64,000 nucleotides of DNA from JANQJA01 sp040880285 (GTDB taxonomy: Bacteria > Pseudomonadota > Gammaproteobacteria > Pseudomonadales > Azotimanducaceae), in the NCBI GenBank assembly GCA_040880285.1, contig JBBDIT010000051.1, positions 1 to 64,000 on the forward strand, given 5' to 3'. Both the position numbers and the translations under genes were made by a program. The notes under the pieces were generated by a model. It saw nothing but the letters and a program-made list of their open reading frames with translations, made no database searches and was not told the origin of the DNA. Below, piece after piece: positions 27,274 to 35,827 of the stretch (the stretch's first letter is position 1; each line of letters starts with the position of its first letter).

Positions 27274-29664
27274 ATGACCGATAAAGCAGATAACGGTGCC
27301 GGAGAGTACATTCCATTTGGTGAAGCTCCCGGTCACCAGCTCGCACGACCCGATGAAATTCTTCCCGACACCTTGCAACTGATTCCACTGAGCACCCGGC
27401 CGTACTTTCCGGTGATGGTACAGCCGATCGTGGTGGATAAAGAGCCCTGGGGTCCAGGTATATCCCGGGTAGCAGACAGTGCCCATAAACTGTTGGCAAT
27501 GAGCTACGCCCCGAGTGGGAGTGAAAGTGTGCCGGGGCCCGACGACGTGGCTGAGGTTGGCTGTGTGGTGAGAGTCCATCGACTGCATGAGGTCAAAGGA
27601 AAATTCCAGTTCATTGCACAAGGCATAAAACGCTTCCGTATTAAAGAGTGGATCCGTCGGGAACCGCCTTATGTTGTCCGGGTTGAATATTTTGACCAGG
27701 GTACCGATGAGGACGAGAGTCAGCTGCGTGCCTATGCAATGTCTCTCATAGACGTGATCAAGAAATTGATGACCTTGAATCCGCTCTACAATGAGGAACT
27801 GCAGCAATACCTTAGCCATTTCAGTCCGAACGAGCCGGGCCCGCTGGCAGATTTTGCCGCCGCCATAACAACCGCCGACGGGGTCGAGCTGCAGGACATC
27901 CTCGAGACAGTGCCCTTACTGGAACGTATGGAAAAAGTGTTGCTGCTGATCAACAAAGAGCTTGAGGTGGCTAAACTCCAGGCCCAGATTTCCGAGCAGA
28001 TGCAGTCCCAGGTAAACGAGCAGCAAAAGGAATTCTTCTTGCGTCAGCAATTGAAGGCGATTCAACAGGAATTGGGTATTGCCAAGGATGATCGAGAAGC
28101 GGACGTCGAAAAATTCACGGATCGGCTGGATGGGCTCAACGTGCCTGCACACGTTAAGGAGCGGGTGGTTGATGAGATGGACAAGCTCAAGGTGCTGGAA
28201 CCCTCGTCGGCAGAGTATGGCGTAACCCGCAACTATCTGGATTGGGTCACGTCAGTTCCGTGGGGTGTCACCTCTGACGATAACCTGAACCTCAAGCATG
28301 CGCGCAAGATTCTTGACGCCGATCATGATGGTCTTGATGACGTCAAACAACGCATCATCGAATTCCTTGCTGTCGGGGCGTATCGCGGTGAAATTGCCGG
28401 ATCGATCCTCCTTTTGGTGGGGCCGCCTGGTGTCGGTAAGACCTCCATTGGCAAGTCCGTCGCCAGTGCGCTCGGCCGCGAATTCTATCGGTTTAGCCTC
28501 GGTGGCATGCGTGATGAGGCAGAAATCAAGGGGCACCGCCGGACCTACATCGGTGCCATGCCTGGAAAGCTGGTGCAGGCATTAAAAGAGGTGCGTACCA
28601 GCAATCCGGTTATCATGCTGGATGAAATTGACAAGATCGGCTCGTCCTTCCAGGGTGACCCGGCATCAGCGCTGCTTGAGGTTCTGGATCCGGAGCAGAA
28701 CAACGCGTTTCTGGACCACTACCTGGACTTGCGGGTGGATCTGTCGAAAGTATTGTTCATTTGTACTGCCAATCAACTGGATACCATTCCGGGACCGTTG
28801 CTGGATCGAATGGAAATCATTCGTCTGGCAGGCTATCTGACAGAAGAGAAAGTCCTGATCGCCAAACACCATCTGTGGCCGAAGCAGTTGGGACGGGCAG
28901 GAATACGCGCCAGTAAACTCAAGATTACTACTGCAGCACTACGCAAGGTCATTGACGGTTATGCCCGTGAGGCGGGGGTGCGTGGTCTCGAAAAACAACT
29001 GGGCCGAATTGTTCGCAAGAGCGTCATTGAACTCCTCGAACACGACCAGCCGATGTCAATCGGCGTCGAACAGGTGGAGGCCTATCTGGGCGCTCCTTAT
29101 TTCAAGAAACAACAGTCACAGCGCGGCGTGGGTGTGGTCGATGGTCTGGCCTGGACGACGCTTGGTGGTACTACCCTTGCCGTTGAAGCCTCGGCGCTTG
29201 CGACCGGTAATCGTGGGTTCCAGCAGACCGGGCAACTGGGCGACGTCATGAAAGAGTCGTCCCACATTGCCTACAGTTATGTGATCTCGCACTTGAAAGC
29301 GCTGGGCGCCGATGAACACTTTTTCGATAACGTCACCGTTCACTTGCATGTGCCTGAAGGGGCGACGCCAAAAGACGGGCCAAGTGCCGGTGTGACCATG
29401 GCGACGGCACTCCTGTCGCTCGCCAAAAACAAAAGGATCAGGCGCCCGATTGCCATGACCGGTGAGCTTACATTGACCGGGCGCGTGTTACCGGTTGGTG
29501 GTGTGCGGGAAAAAGTTATTGCCGCAAAACGTGCCGGGGTCAAGGAAATCATCCTGCCCGCTGACAATAAGCGCGATTTCGATGAGATCCCTGACTACAT
29601 CAAGAAAGGGCTTAGGATCCACTTTGCAGCCACATACCAGGAAGTCGCTGAAATCTGTTTCTAG
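27274..29664 (+). CDS. lon: ATP-dependent protease Lon
   Basis: Soluble hexameric protease that degrades damaged and regulatory proteins. The ATG at 27274 gives 796 aa. It has the N-terminal substrate domain, a coiled-coil linker (about 200-260), an AAA+ module with Walker A VGPPGVGKTS (about 384-393) and Walker B VIMLDEIDK, and a C-terminal protease domain. The catalytic dyad Ser704 (PKDGPSAGV) and Lys747 (GGVREKVIAAK) are 43 residues apart, as in E. coli (679/722). The gene is driven by the heat-shock promoter at 27217-27244. The upstream TTG at 27244 lies in that promoter. Confidence 0.97.
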   Translation: MTDKADNGAGEYIPFGEAPGHQLARPDEILPDTLQLIPLSTRPYFPVMVQPIVVDKEPWGPGISRVADSAHKLLAMSYAPSGSESVPGPDDVAEVGCVVRVHRLHEVKGKFQFIAQGIKRFRIKEWIRREPPYVVRVEYFDQGTDEDESQLRAYAMSLIDVIKKLMTLNPLYNEELQQYLSHFSPNEPGPLADFAAAITTADGVELQDILETVPLLERMEKVLLLINKELEVAKLQAQISEQMQSQVNEQQKEFFLRQQLKAIQQELGIAKDDREADVEKFTDRLDGLNVPAHVKERVVDEMDKLKVLEPSSAEYGVTRNYLDWVTSVPWGVTSDDNLNLKHARKILDADHDGLDDVKQRIIEFLAVGAYRGEIAGSILLLVGPPGVGKTSIGKSVASALGREFYRFSLGGMRDEAEIKGHRRTYIGAMPGKLVQALKEVRTSNPVIMLDEIDKIGSSFQGDPASALLEVLDPEQNNAFLDHYLDLRVDLSKVLFICTANQLDTIPGPLLDRMEIIRLAGYLTEEKVLIAKHHLWPKQLGRAGIRASKLKITTAALRKVIDGYAREAGVRGLEKQLGRIVRKSVIELLEHDQPMSIGVEQVEAYLGAPYFKKQQSQRGVGVVDGLAWTTLGGTTLAVEASALATGNRGFQQTGQLGDVMKESSHIAYSYVISHLKALGADEHFFDNVTVHLHVPEGATPKDGPSAGVTMATALLSLAKNKRIRRPIAMTGELTLTGRVLPVGGVREKVIAAKRAGVKEIILPADNKRDFDEIPDYIKKGLRIHFAATYQEVAEICF

Positions 29665-29686
29665 CCCCCGTTTGCGGTTCCAATGG

Positions 29687-30871
29687 TCACTTGATGACGC
29701 CCTTGTCTCGTAGCCTGGATTGTTGATCCTCGGACAAACCGATTTCTTTAAACAGTTCACGGTTGTGTTCGCCATATTTCGGGGCACCGCGTCGCATTTC
29801 TGGTACGGTTTTACTGAATCTTGCAGCTGGACGTGTTTGTCTCAAGCGACCGGCATGGGGGTGATCCGTCTCGATAATGAGTTCGCTGGCGAGAACCTGC
29901 GGATGCCTGATCATGTCCTTTCGTTTGAGCACCGGTGCACAGGGTACGCCAGCCGCTTCGAGACGAGTCAGCCAATCCTCCGCGCTGCGGTCAAGAAGCG
30001 CATCCTGGGTTATTTGCAAGCGTTCGTTCGCATTCTTGTCTCGCAATGCCGGCGTCTTGAACCTCTCATCCTCTTTCCATTCCGGGTGACCGACAGCATC
30101 ACACAATGCTTGCCACTGGGCGTTGGTCATTGCCGAGACGCTGATGTAATCGTCCCTGGTCTCGTAGATCAGGTCAATAAAGGTGGCCGCACGTTGTACG
30201 CTGACTTCCTTGCCGACGAAGGTCTGTCCACCCATGTCGGACGACCATAGAAATGACACCACAGCGTCCAGCATCGACACCCGAACGTGCTGTCCCTCGC
30301 CGGTTCGTGCACGTGCCAGCAGGGCAGATGAGATTGCCTGTGCCATGGCCAGCCCGGTCAGTTTGTCCGGAAGAATAGTGCGTACCAGACGTGGGCGTTC
30401 TTCATCTGACCCCGCCTGGATGGTAGTCAGCCCACTCAGCGCCTGCACAATTGGATCGTACACAGGTTTATGGGACCAGGGACCGGTTTCTCCGAAACCG
30501 CTGATGGAAGCGTAGATAATATCGGGTTTGACCTTGCGGATCTCATCTTCACCAATGCCCAGACGGTCGACCACGCCGGGTCGAAAGTTCTGGATAAAGA
30601 CATCCGAAGTTGCGGCGAGCTTTAAGAGGATGTCTTTGCCTTCCGTCGTCTTGAGGTCCAGCGTTACTGCTCGCTTGTTGCGGTTGTTGTTAAGGAAGGT
30701 AGCGGTAAATTCATTCTCGCCATGACCAGCGCCACGAGCGTGGTCTGGTGCCAGGGTTGATTCTACCTTGATGACGTCGGCACCCTGGTCGCCAAGCAGC
30801 ATGGTGGCAAATGGACCGGAAATAACCGTGGTCAGGTCAAGAATACGATAGCCATCAAGTGGCCCAGCCAT
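29687..30871 (-). CDS. CaiB/BaiF-type class III CoA-transferase
   Basis: A 394-residue CoA-transferase, the second of this family here. Asp169 in ILPDKLTG corresponds to the catalytic aspartate. ADVIKVESTLAPDHARG and LDLKTTEGKDILLKL form the N-terminal Rossmann part, and NFRPGVVDRLGIG is typical of the formyl-CoA/succinyl-CoA transferase branch. It converges on lon with 22 bases between the stops and is probably monocistronic. Acid substrate unknown; a racemase role is not excluded. Confidence 0.9.
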   Translation of the reverse strand: MAGPLDGYRILDLTTVISGPFATMLLGDQGADVIKVESTLAPDHARGAGHGENEFTATFLNNNRNKRAVTLDLKTTEGKDILLKLAATSDVFIQNFRPGVVDRLGIGEDEIRKVKPDIIYASISGFGETGPWSHKPVYDPIVQALSGLTTIQAGSDEERPRLVRTILPDKLTGLAMAQAISSALLARARTGEGQHVRVSMLDAVVSFLWSSDMGGQTFVGKEVSVQRAATFIDLIYETRDDYISVSAMTNAQWQALCDAVGHPEWKEDERFKTPALRDKNANERLQITQDALLDRSAEDWLTRLEAAGVPCAPVLKRKDMIRHPQVLASELIIETDHPHAGRLRQTRPAARFSKTVPEMRRGAPKYGEHNRELFKEIGLSEDQQSRLRDKGVIK

Positions 30872-31041
30872 ATACGAACTCCAGATCAGATTGGGTCCAG
30901 GGCTATTACATTACCATCTTTGGATTGCCAGGCAGAACTGGTGGTCCTGCTAAAGAGAGTCGGGTAAAGGAAGCTTGTGGCTGAATGAAGTAAACTGTCC
31001 TTGTTTCTTCACTCCATTATTTGTTTCAAGAGGACGATGTC

Positions 31042-32445
31042 ATGTGCCGGTTCATCCTGATCATTACCTGTCTTTGGACAGCGACCGTATTGGCCGCAAA
31101 AACCAACGATCCGTTCCCTGCTCCCATCGTGTCTGACCGCGACGTGATTGTAGTCAAAGTCGTGGAGTTTGCAAAAATTCCAGCCATCGATGGCCAGGCC
31201 GCGCGGATGATGACCATGCTGCAGGAAGCTGGCACCGGGCGCCTATTCCTCAGTGATCAGCGCGGCCTGCTTTATCATGTTACCGATGACGGCGCCGTGT
31301 CGCGCTATCTTGACGCTAATGATGAAAGGTGGGGCGTGGCTGTTGCGGCGCCCTGGCGGGAAATGGGAGTTCAGAGCTTCGCCTTCCATCCGCAATTCGG
31401 TGTCAAGGATAGCGCCGGTTACGGCAAGTTCTACACCTGGAGTGACACGCCGCGGACACCACAACCCGACTTCACCACGGCGGGCAGCAATCCGACTCAT
31501 GACACTGTACTTTGGGAATGGACCGCGCCCGACGCGAACGCGAGTGCTTATGCTGGTGCAGGTCCGCGAGAGGTGGTTCGGTTGGAACAACCCTTCGCCA
31601 ACCACAATGGCGGCGGCATTGCCTTTAATCCGCTGGCGACCGAGGGTGATCCGGACTTTGGCATGCTTTATATCGGTAATGGTGACGGTGGTTCTGGCGG
31701 TGATCCTCTGGGTCTGGCACAGGACACGGGTTCCGCGTTCGGTAAGATCCTGCGGATCGACCCGCTTGGCCGCAATAGCAGCAACGGCCAGTACGGTATT
31801 CCCCCTGACAATCCGTTCGCAGCTGGCCAAAAGTCAGCCACGCTGCCGGAGCTATACGCCTATGGTCTACGTAACCCCCAGCAACTGGTCTGGGATGCGA
31901 AAACCGGTGAGCTACTGGTCTCGGATATTGGCCAGAATACGGTTGAAGAAGTCAGTGTCGTGACAAGTGGTGGGAATCTGGGCTGGAAGGATTGGGAAGG
32001 CAGCTTTCGTTTTGTCGACAGGTCCGGTGTCGACACTGATAAACCGCGGAGCGACGCTGCTGTGACTTACCCCTTTGTAGAGTTTGACCAGCAGGATCCG
32101 TTACTGGGGGAGAGTGTTGCGGTGACGGGTCTACAGGTAGTCAGAAGTGATGCCGTGCCGGCACTTCAGGATCTGGTTTTGTTCGGCGATCTCGTCACTG
32201 GCGAGTTGTTTTATGTTGACGCGGATAAGCGCCCGGATGGTGGCCAGGCCGCGATTCGGCGTGTCCTTTTCGACGATGGTAGTGGTGAGGCAAGAACGCT
32301 ACTCGCCCTGGTGCAGGCAAAGAACAGGGAACAGGGACGCGAGCCGGTGACAAGGGTCGACCTGCGCCTTGGTGTCGCCTCTGGTGGACGCATTTTTCTC
32401 CTCAACAAGCACGACGATACCTTGCGCCTGATCGTGCCACGATAA
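31042..32445 (+). CDS. Exported PQQ-type glucose/sorbosone dehydrogenase-like protein
   Basis: The ATG at 31042 has AAGAGGA nine bases upstream and starts a signal peptide (MCRFILIITCLWTATVLAAK), so the protein is periplasmic. About 467 residues form a six-bladed beta-propeller of the GSDH family with HNGGGIAFNP, IGNGDGGSGGDP, FGKILRIDPLG, YAYGLRNPQQL and SDIGQNTVEEV. Family members oxidise aldoses with PQQ, but no PQQ genes are present here and substrate is not fixed. The earlier TTG at 31021 would disrupt the signal peptide. Confidence 0.88.
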   Translation: MCRFILIITCLWTATVLAAKTNDPFPAPIVSDRDVIVVKVVEFAKIPAIDGQAARMMTMLQEAGTGRLFLSDQRGLLYHVTDDGAVSRYLDANDERWGVAVAAPWREMGVQSFAFHPQFGVKDSAGYGKFYTWSDTPRTPQPDFTTAGSNPTHDTVLWEWTAPDANASAYAGAGPREVVRLEQPFANHNGGGIAFNPLATEGDPDFGMLYIGNGDGGSGGDPLGLAQDTGSAFGKILRIDPLGRNSSNGQYGIPPDNPFAAGQKSATLPELYAYGLRNPQQLVWDAKTGELLVSDIGQNTVEEVSVVTSGGNLGWKDWEGSFRFVDRSGVDTDKPRSDAAVTYPFVEFDQQDPLLGESVAVTGLQVVRSDAVPALQDLVLFGDLVTGELFYVDADKRPDGGQAAIRRVLFDDGSGEARTLLALVQAKNREQGREPVTRVDLRLGVASGGRIFLLNKHDDTLRLIVPR

Positions 32446-32511
32446 TGGAGCAGCAAATACTACAATCAGGTAGCGCATGTTCGCCCTGCACCACCGGTAT
32501 GATCGAGCCGG

Positions 32512-32673
32512 TTACGCGGCTTGCTCCCTTTCGGATTTCGACTTTTCTGCGGCTTTTATCAAGGCTTCCAGTCGTGAAATTTCTTCTTCCAATTCCTGCA
32601 GTAGCGTGGTGATTGAGTAGTCCCTGAGGTCTATTCGGAGGCGAGTCCTGAGGTCGTGTCTGGTGCTATCCAT
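32512..32673 (-). CDS. Small coiled-coil protein (53 aa), hypothetical
   Basis: A short ORF from ATG 32673 to TAA 32512. The C-terminal two thirds is an amphipathic, charged helix (LLQELEEEISRLEALIKAAE), the N-terminus is arginine-rich. It resembles in style the small DUF1192-type proteins, without a match I can confirm. A GGAGA lies 14 bases upstream, rather far. Length and helix pattern argue for a real gene; support is modest. Confidence 0.45.
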   Translation of the reverse strand: MDSTRHDLRTRLRIDLRDYSITTLLQELEEEISRLEALIKAAEKSKSEREQAA

Positions 32674-32866
32674 AGCGCTACAGTCTCCATCGACTGATTA
32701 ATATCTATTCAAAAGATACGGCATGATTCTTCCGAATGCTCGTCATGAATCGTTAAGAATTGTGAAATCCGACCAGTGGCTTGAAGGCACACTGGATTTC
32801 ATAGTTGGACTGGTTAGCCCACTAAATTGGCACCTGCTATGTCGTAACCCAAAGGCTGGTCCGGGG

Positions 32867-33049
32867 CTAGCGTTTCAGCAGGCGGCAGAGCTTCTGGAGG
32901 GCGGTGGCGAGGCCCGTGTGGGCAGGTTTGGCGGGTTCGGGGTTCGCTGCCGCCTGGACGGACAATCCCATATAGACGGGGTCAACCTCGTGTGCCATAC
33001 AGGCCGGCGAGGCATACTCTTGAGGACTTTGGGCGTCAGGATCGTTCAT
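32867..33049 (-). CDS. Small hypothetical protein (60 aa) with CMAHEVDP motif
   Basis: ATG 33049 follows AGGT eight bases upstream and gives 60 residues containing ASPACMAHEVDPVYMGL. Very similar short segments (SPPCxxHExDP) occur in many proteobacterial proteins I have seen but cannot name. The conserved Cys and His could bind metal. The C-terminal KLCRLLKR is basic. It lies between the other small ORF and the tRNA gene, on the opposite strand to the tRNA. Confidence 0.5.
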   Translation of the reverse strand: MNDPDAQSPQEYASPACMAHEVDPVYMGLSVQAAANPEPAKPAHTGLATALQKLCRLLKR

Positions 33050-33146
33050 AGGGTTACCTGGCGAATGCAATGTTGGTAAGTCTGACAGCAATGCCGCCAT
33101 TTGTGTACGACAAGCGCTGCAATGTTTGTTAATATCCGCGCCTTAT

Positions 33147-33223
33147 CCGCCCGTAGCTCAGCTGGATAGAGCACCAGGCTTCGAACCTGGGTGTCGGGAG
33201 TTCGAATCTCTCCGGGCGGGCCA
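33147..33223 (+). tRNA. tRNA-Arg (anticodon TCG)
   Basis: A 77-base cloverleaf with encoded CCA. Acceptor CCGCCCG pairs with CGGGCGG, D-stem GCTC/GAGC, anticodon stem CCAGG/CCTGG with loop CTTCGAA (anticodon TCG, reads CGA), and T-arm GGGAG-TTCGAAT-CTCTC with one wobble. The D-loop has A20, the arginine identity base. A TAATAT -10-like element lies about 13-18 bases upstream, followed by a GC-rich discriminator, as in stringently controlled tRNA promoters. Confidence 0.97.
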
Positions 33224-33228
33224 TAAAG

Positions 33229-33253
33229 AAGCCGACATCAAGTCGGCTTTTTT
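33229..33253 (+). terminator. Rho-independent terminator of tRNA-Arg
   Basis: AAGCCGAC and GTCGGCTT form an 8-bp stem with loop ATCAA, followed by a run of Ts. It begins 5 bases after the CCA end of the tRNA. Confidence 0.92.
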
Positions 33254-33295
33254 ATGGTTTGTCTGAGAGAACTGATTTGAACTCCTCAGTTCGAC

Positions 33296-33367
33296 AAAAA
33301 TGCAGGACAGCATTTTTGGGCGTCGGCTTTGCCGACGGGGCGGAGCCCCGAGCGCCATGGATGGCGC
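33296..33367. repeat. Cluster of four back-to-back hairpins beside gap 1
   Basis: In 72 bases there are four stems: AAAAATGC/GCATTTTT (33296-33317), CGTCGGC/GCCGACG (33321-33337), GGGGC/GCCCC (33337-33349) and GCGCCAT/ATGGCGC (33352-33367). The N gap starts 9 bases later. The design is that of a dispersed palindromic intergenic repeat, which would explain why assembly broke here. Confidence 0.6.
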
Positions 33368-33376
33368 GAGTCCATC

Positions 33377-33476
33377 NNNNNNNNNNNNNNNNNNNNNNNN
33401 NNNNNNNNNNNNNNNNNNNNNNNNNNNNNNNNNNNNNNNNNNNNNNNNNNNNNNNNNNNNNNNNNNNNNNNNNNNN
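33377..33476. other. Scaffold gap (100 N)
   Basis: Exactly 100 unknown bases, the usual placeholder length, so the true distance is unknown. Repeats flank it on both sides. Confidence 0.99.
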
Positions 33477-33650
33477 GGCAAAACTGACCCTGTCATCCTG
33501 AGACTGCGCGTCCCGGCGCAGCGAAGGATCTCAGGCTACGGGCCTCATCGAACAACGAGATTCTTCGGCGAGGTCCTTCGACTCGCTAGCGCTCGCTCAG
33601 GACGTGGCTTGCGCCGCGCCTCAGAAGGACAGCTGTCGGCTATCGCGTGA
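33477..33650. repeat. Probable dispersed intergenic repeat
   Basis: This stretch right of gap 1 has no gene. It contains CTGTCATCCTGAGA, GCGAAGGATCTCAGG and GAGGTCCTTCGACTC-type words that recur as interspersed repeats in many bacterial genomes. It can fold into nested hairpins, e.g. CTGCGC/GCGCAG and GTCCT...AGGAC. Copy number in this genome cannot be seen here. Confidence 0.5.
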
Positions 33651-33678
33651 TACTGGCGCCAGAACACAACTTCGAAGA

Positions 33679-34632
33679 TCACGCGGTTGCACTGAGCAGC
33701 TTCTCCAGCTTGACCTGGTCAGCGGCAAAGTTGCGGATGCCCTCTGCCAGCTTTTCAGTGACCATGGCGTCATCGTTGACCGCCCAGCGAAATCCGGATT
33801 CATCCTGTACTGATGCCGGCTCTTGTTTGGCCCCTTCAGGACTCAGTCGGCGGATTAGCTCGCCTTCTTCATTGGCCAGTGCTTCCAGCAATGTCGGGCT
33901 GATGGTCAAACGGTCGCAGCCGGCAAGGGCCTCGATTTGTCCTGTATTACGAAAGCTCGCGCCCATGACGACCGTCGCATAGCCATTGGACTTGTAGTAG
34001 TCGTAGATGCGCCTGACAGACGAAACGCCCGGGTCAGCCTCGGCCGTATAGTTTTGGCCCGTCGCTGCTATGTACCAGTCCAGTATGCGGCCGACAAAGG
34101 GAGAGATCAGGTAGACACCCGCATCGGCGCAAGCAGCCGCCTGTGCAAAACCGAACAACAGTGTGAGATTGCAGTTGATGCCTTCCTTTTCCAGGGTCTC
34201 GGCCGCGCGAATCCCTTCCCAGGTGCTGGCAATTTTGATCAGTACCCGGTCTCGATGGATATGGTTTTCTTCATATAGATCAATTAACAAGCGTGCTTTC
34301 GAAACCGTTGCTGCGGAATCGAATGAGAGCCGGGCATCAACTTCGGACGAAACCCGGCCGGGAATAATGCCAAGAATACTGGTACCGATCTCAACTGCCA
34401 GTTTGTCGCAACATAATGCCAATTGCTCGTGCCCGGAACCTCCTTGCTTTGCAGCCCATGATCTTGCCATCTCGATGTGGGATTCATATTCTGGAAGCAC
34501 GGCGGCTTTCAATAGGAGTGACGGATTCGTCGTGGCATCCTGTGGCTTGTAACGCTCAATGGCGGACAGCTCCCCCGTGTCAGCAACGACATCAGTTATC
34601 AGTTTCAGTTGGGTTAATTTATCCATGGCCAA
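33679..34632 (-). CDS. tal: Transaldolase
   Basis: Pentose-phosphate enzyme that moves a dihydroxyacetone unit between sugar phosphates. The 317-residue TIM barrel has DATTNPSLL at the N-terminus, the Schiff-base lysine K133 in RVLIKIASTWEG (E. coli TalB K132), and GINCNLTLLFGFAQA. It is full length for the TalB class. The gene precedes the repeat region in genomic order and follows the acyl-CoA dehydrogenase genes, all on the minus strand, with 30 bases from the dehydrogenase stop (34663). Confidence 0.95.
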   Translation of the reverse strand: MAMDKLTQLKLITDVVADTGELSAIERYKPQDATTNPSLLLKAAVLPEYESHIEMARSWAAKQGGSGHEQLALCCDKLAVEIGTSILGIIPGRVSSEVDARLSFDSAATVSKARLLIDLYEENHIHRDRVLIKIASTWEGIRAAETLEKEGINCNLTLLFGFAQAAACADAGVYLISPFVGRILDWYIAATGQNYTAEADPGVSSVRRIYDYYKSNGYATVVMGASFRNTGQIEALAGCDRLTISPTLLEALANEEGELIRRLSPEGAKQEPASVQDESGFRWAVNDDAMVTEKLAEGIRNFAADQVKLEKLLSATA

Positions 34633-34662
34633 TTACAGTTACCGTTTGGTGTTGTGGGAGTG

Positions 34663-35799
34663 TCAGAATCCGAGTAGCCTGGCATAACGATCCTTGTGGT
34701 ACGCCTGGTTGCCGAAGGCAGCCTCCACGACCCTGGCACGTTTCAAGTAAAACCCGGCATCAAATTCGTCTGTCATTCCGATTCCACCATGGATCTGGAT
34801 TAACTGGTTGGACATGTGATGAATGAAATCACCTGTCTTCGCCTTTGACAGCGAACATAGTTCGGCGACGTTGTTGGCATCATCGTCTATCGCTTGCAGT
34901 GCCGCTTCAACACACGAACGTGCCAGTTCCTTTTCTGAAAACAAATCAGCCGCACGGTGGCCGAGGGCCTGGAAGGAACCGATCACCTTACCAAACTGCA
35001 CGCGGGTCTTGAGATAGTCGAGCGTCATGTCAAATGCCTGTGACGCCGTGCCCAGCATCTCGGCGCTGAGACCGGCTCGTGCACGGTCGAGCGTCGCCTC
35101 AAGTATGGCGTGGCCGCTATCCACTTCACCGAGGATGTGATCTGCACTTACTTCGACGGCATTGAAGTCGAGGTTTGCGTGGCCTCGACTGTCAACTGTG
35201 TTGAGGCGAGTGCGTGAAATGCCGTGTGCATCTGCCGAAACCACAAACAGCGTGATGCCATTTTCATCACCGGGCGTACCGCTGGTTCGCGCGGCAACGA
35301 CAATCACAGTGGCGGCCATGCCTTCGGGTACAAAGGTTTTAGTGCCGCTTAATGTATATCCTGTGCCGGACTTTGTCGCCGTCAGGGCAATCTGCGCAGG
35401 TGCATGCCGTGAGCCTTCGTCAACTGCAAGGGTTGCGATGGTACTGCCGTCAGCGATGGCCGGTAGCCATTTTTGCTTCTGCGAGTCACTGGCGCCTAAC
35501 AGGATTGCAGACGCGCCAACGAGAGCCGAGGCAAACAAGGGCGATGCGACCAGGTTTCGGCCAGCCTCCTCGAGTACCAGACCAAAGGTCAAATACCCCA
35601 GTTCGGAACCACCGTATGCTTCTGGAATGATGATGCCGGTCCAGCCCATATCAACCATTGATTTGAAGGTGTCCGGATTGAAGGCTAACGGATTGCCACT
35701 GTCACGTAGTTTGCGAAAATTTTGTACTGGTGATTGTTCCCTGACCCAGGACTGGGCCTGATCACGAATCATCGATTGTTCTTCGGTTAATGCTGCCAT
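34663..35799 (-). CDS. Acyl-CoA dehydrogenase, probable small partner subunit
   Basis: A 378-residue acyl-CoA dehydrogenase-fold protein. The ATG at 35799 has AGGA ten bases upstream; a longer frame to 35994 overlaps the neighbour and was rejected. The C-terminal IHGGIGMTDEFDAGFYLKRA is the signature of the shorter, often non-catalytic subunit. The neighbour just upstream (35828-37036) is the longer type. Such adjacent pairs form alpha2beta2 enzymes in steroid side-chain breakdown (FadE28/FadE29-like). The heteromer is inferred. Confidence 0.85.
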   Translation of the reverse strand: MAALTEEQSMIRDQAQSWVREQSPVQNFRKLRDSGNPLAFNPDTFKSMVDMGWTGIIIPEAYGGSELGYLTFGLVLEEAGRNLVASPLFASALVGASAILLGASDSQKQKWLPAIADGSTIATLAVDEGSRHAPAQIALTATKSGTGYTLSGTKTFVPEGMAATVIVVAARTSGTPGDENGITLFVVSADAHGISRTRLNTVDSRGHANLDFNAVEVSADHILGEVDSGHAILEATLDRARAGLSAEMLGTASQAFDMTLDYLKTRVQFGKVIGSFQALGHRAADLFSEKELARSCVEAALQAIDDDANNVAELCSLSKAKTGDFIHHMSNQLIQIHGGIGMTDEFDAGFYLKRARVVEAAFGNQAYHKDRYARLLGF

Positions 35800-35827
35800 C
35801 TGATAAAATCCTTGTCGTATATTTGCC

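Noticed and set aside
27205..27819. Minus-strand frame of 204 codons over the lon start
   Set aside because: It covers the sigma-32 promoter and lon coding sequence and shows no family features.
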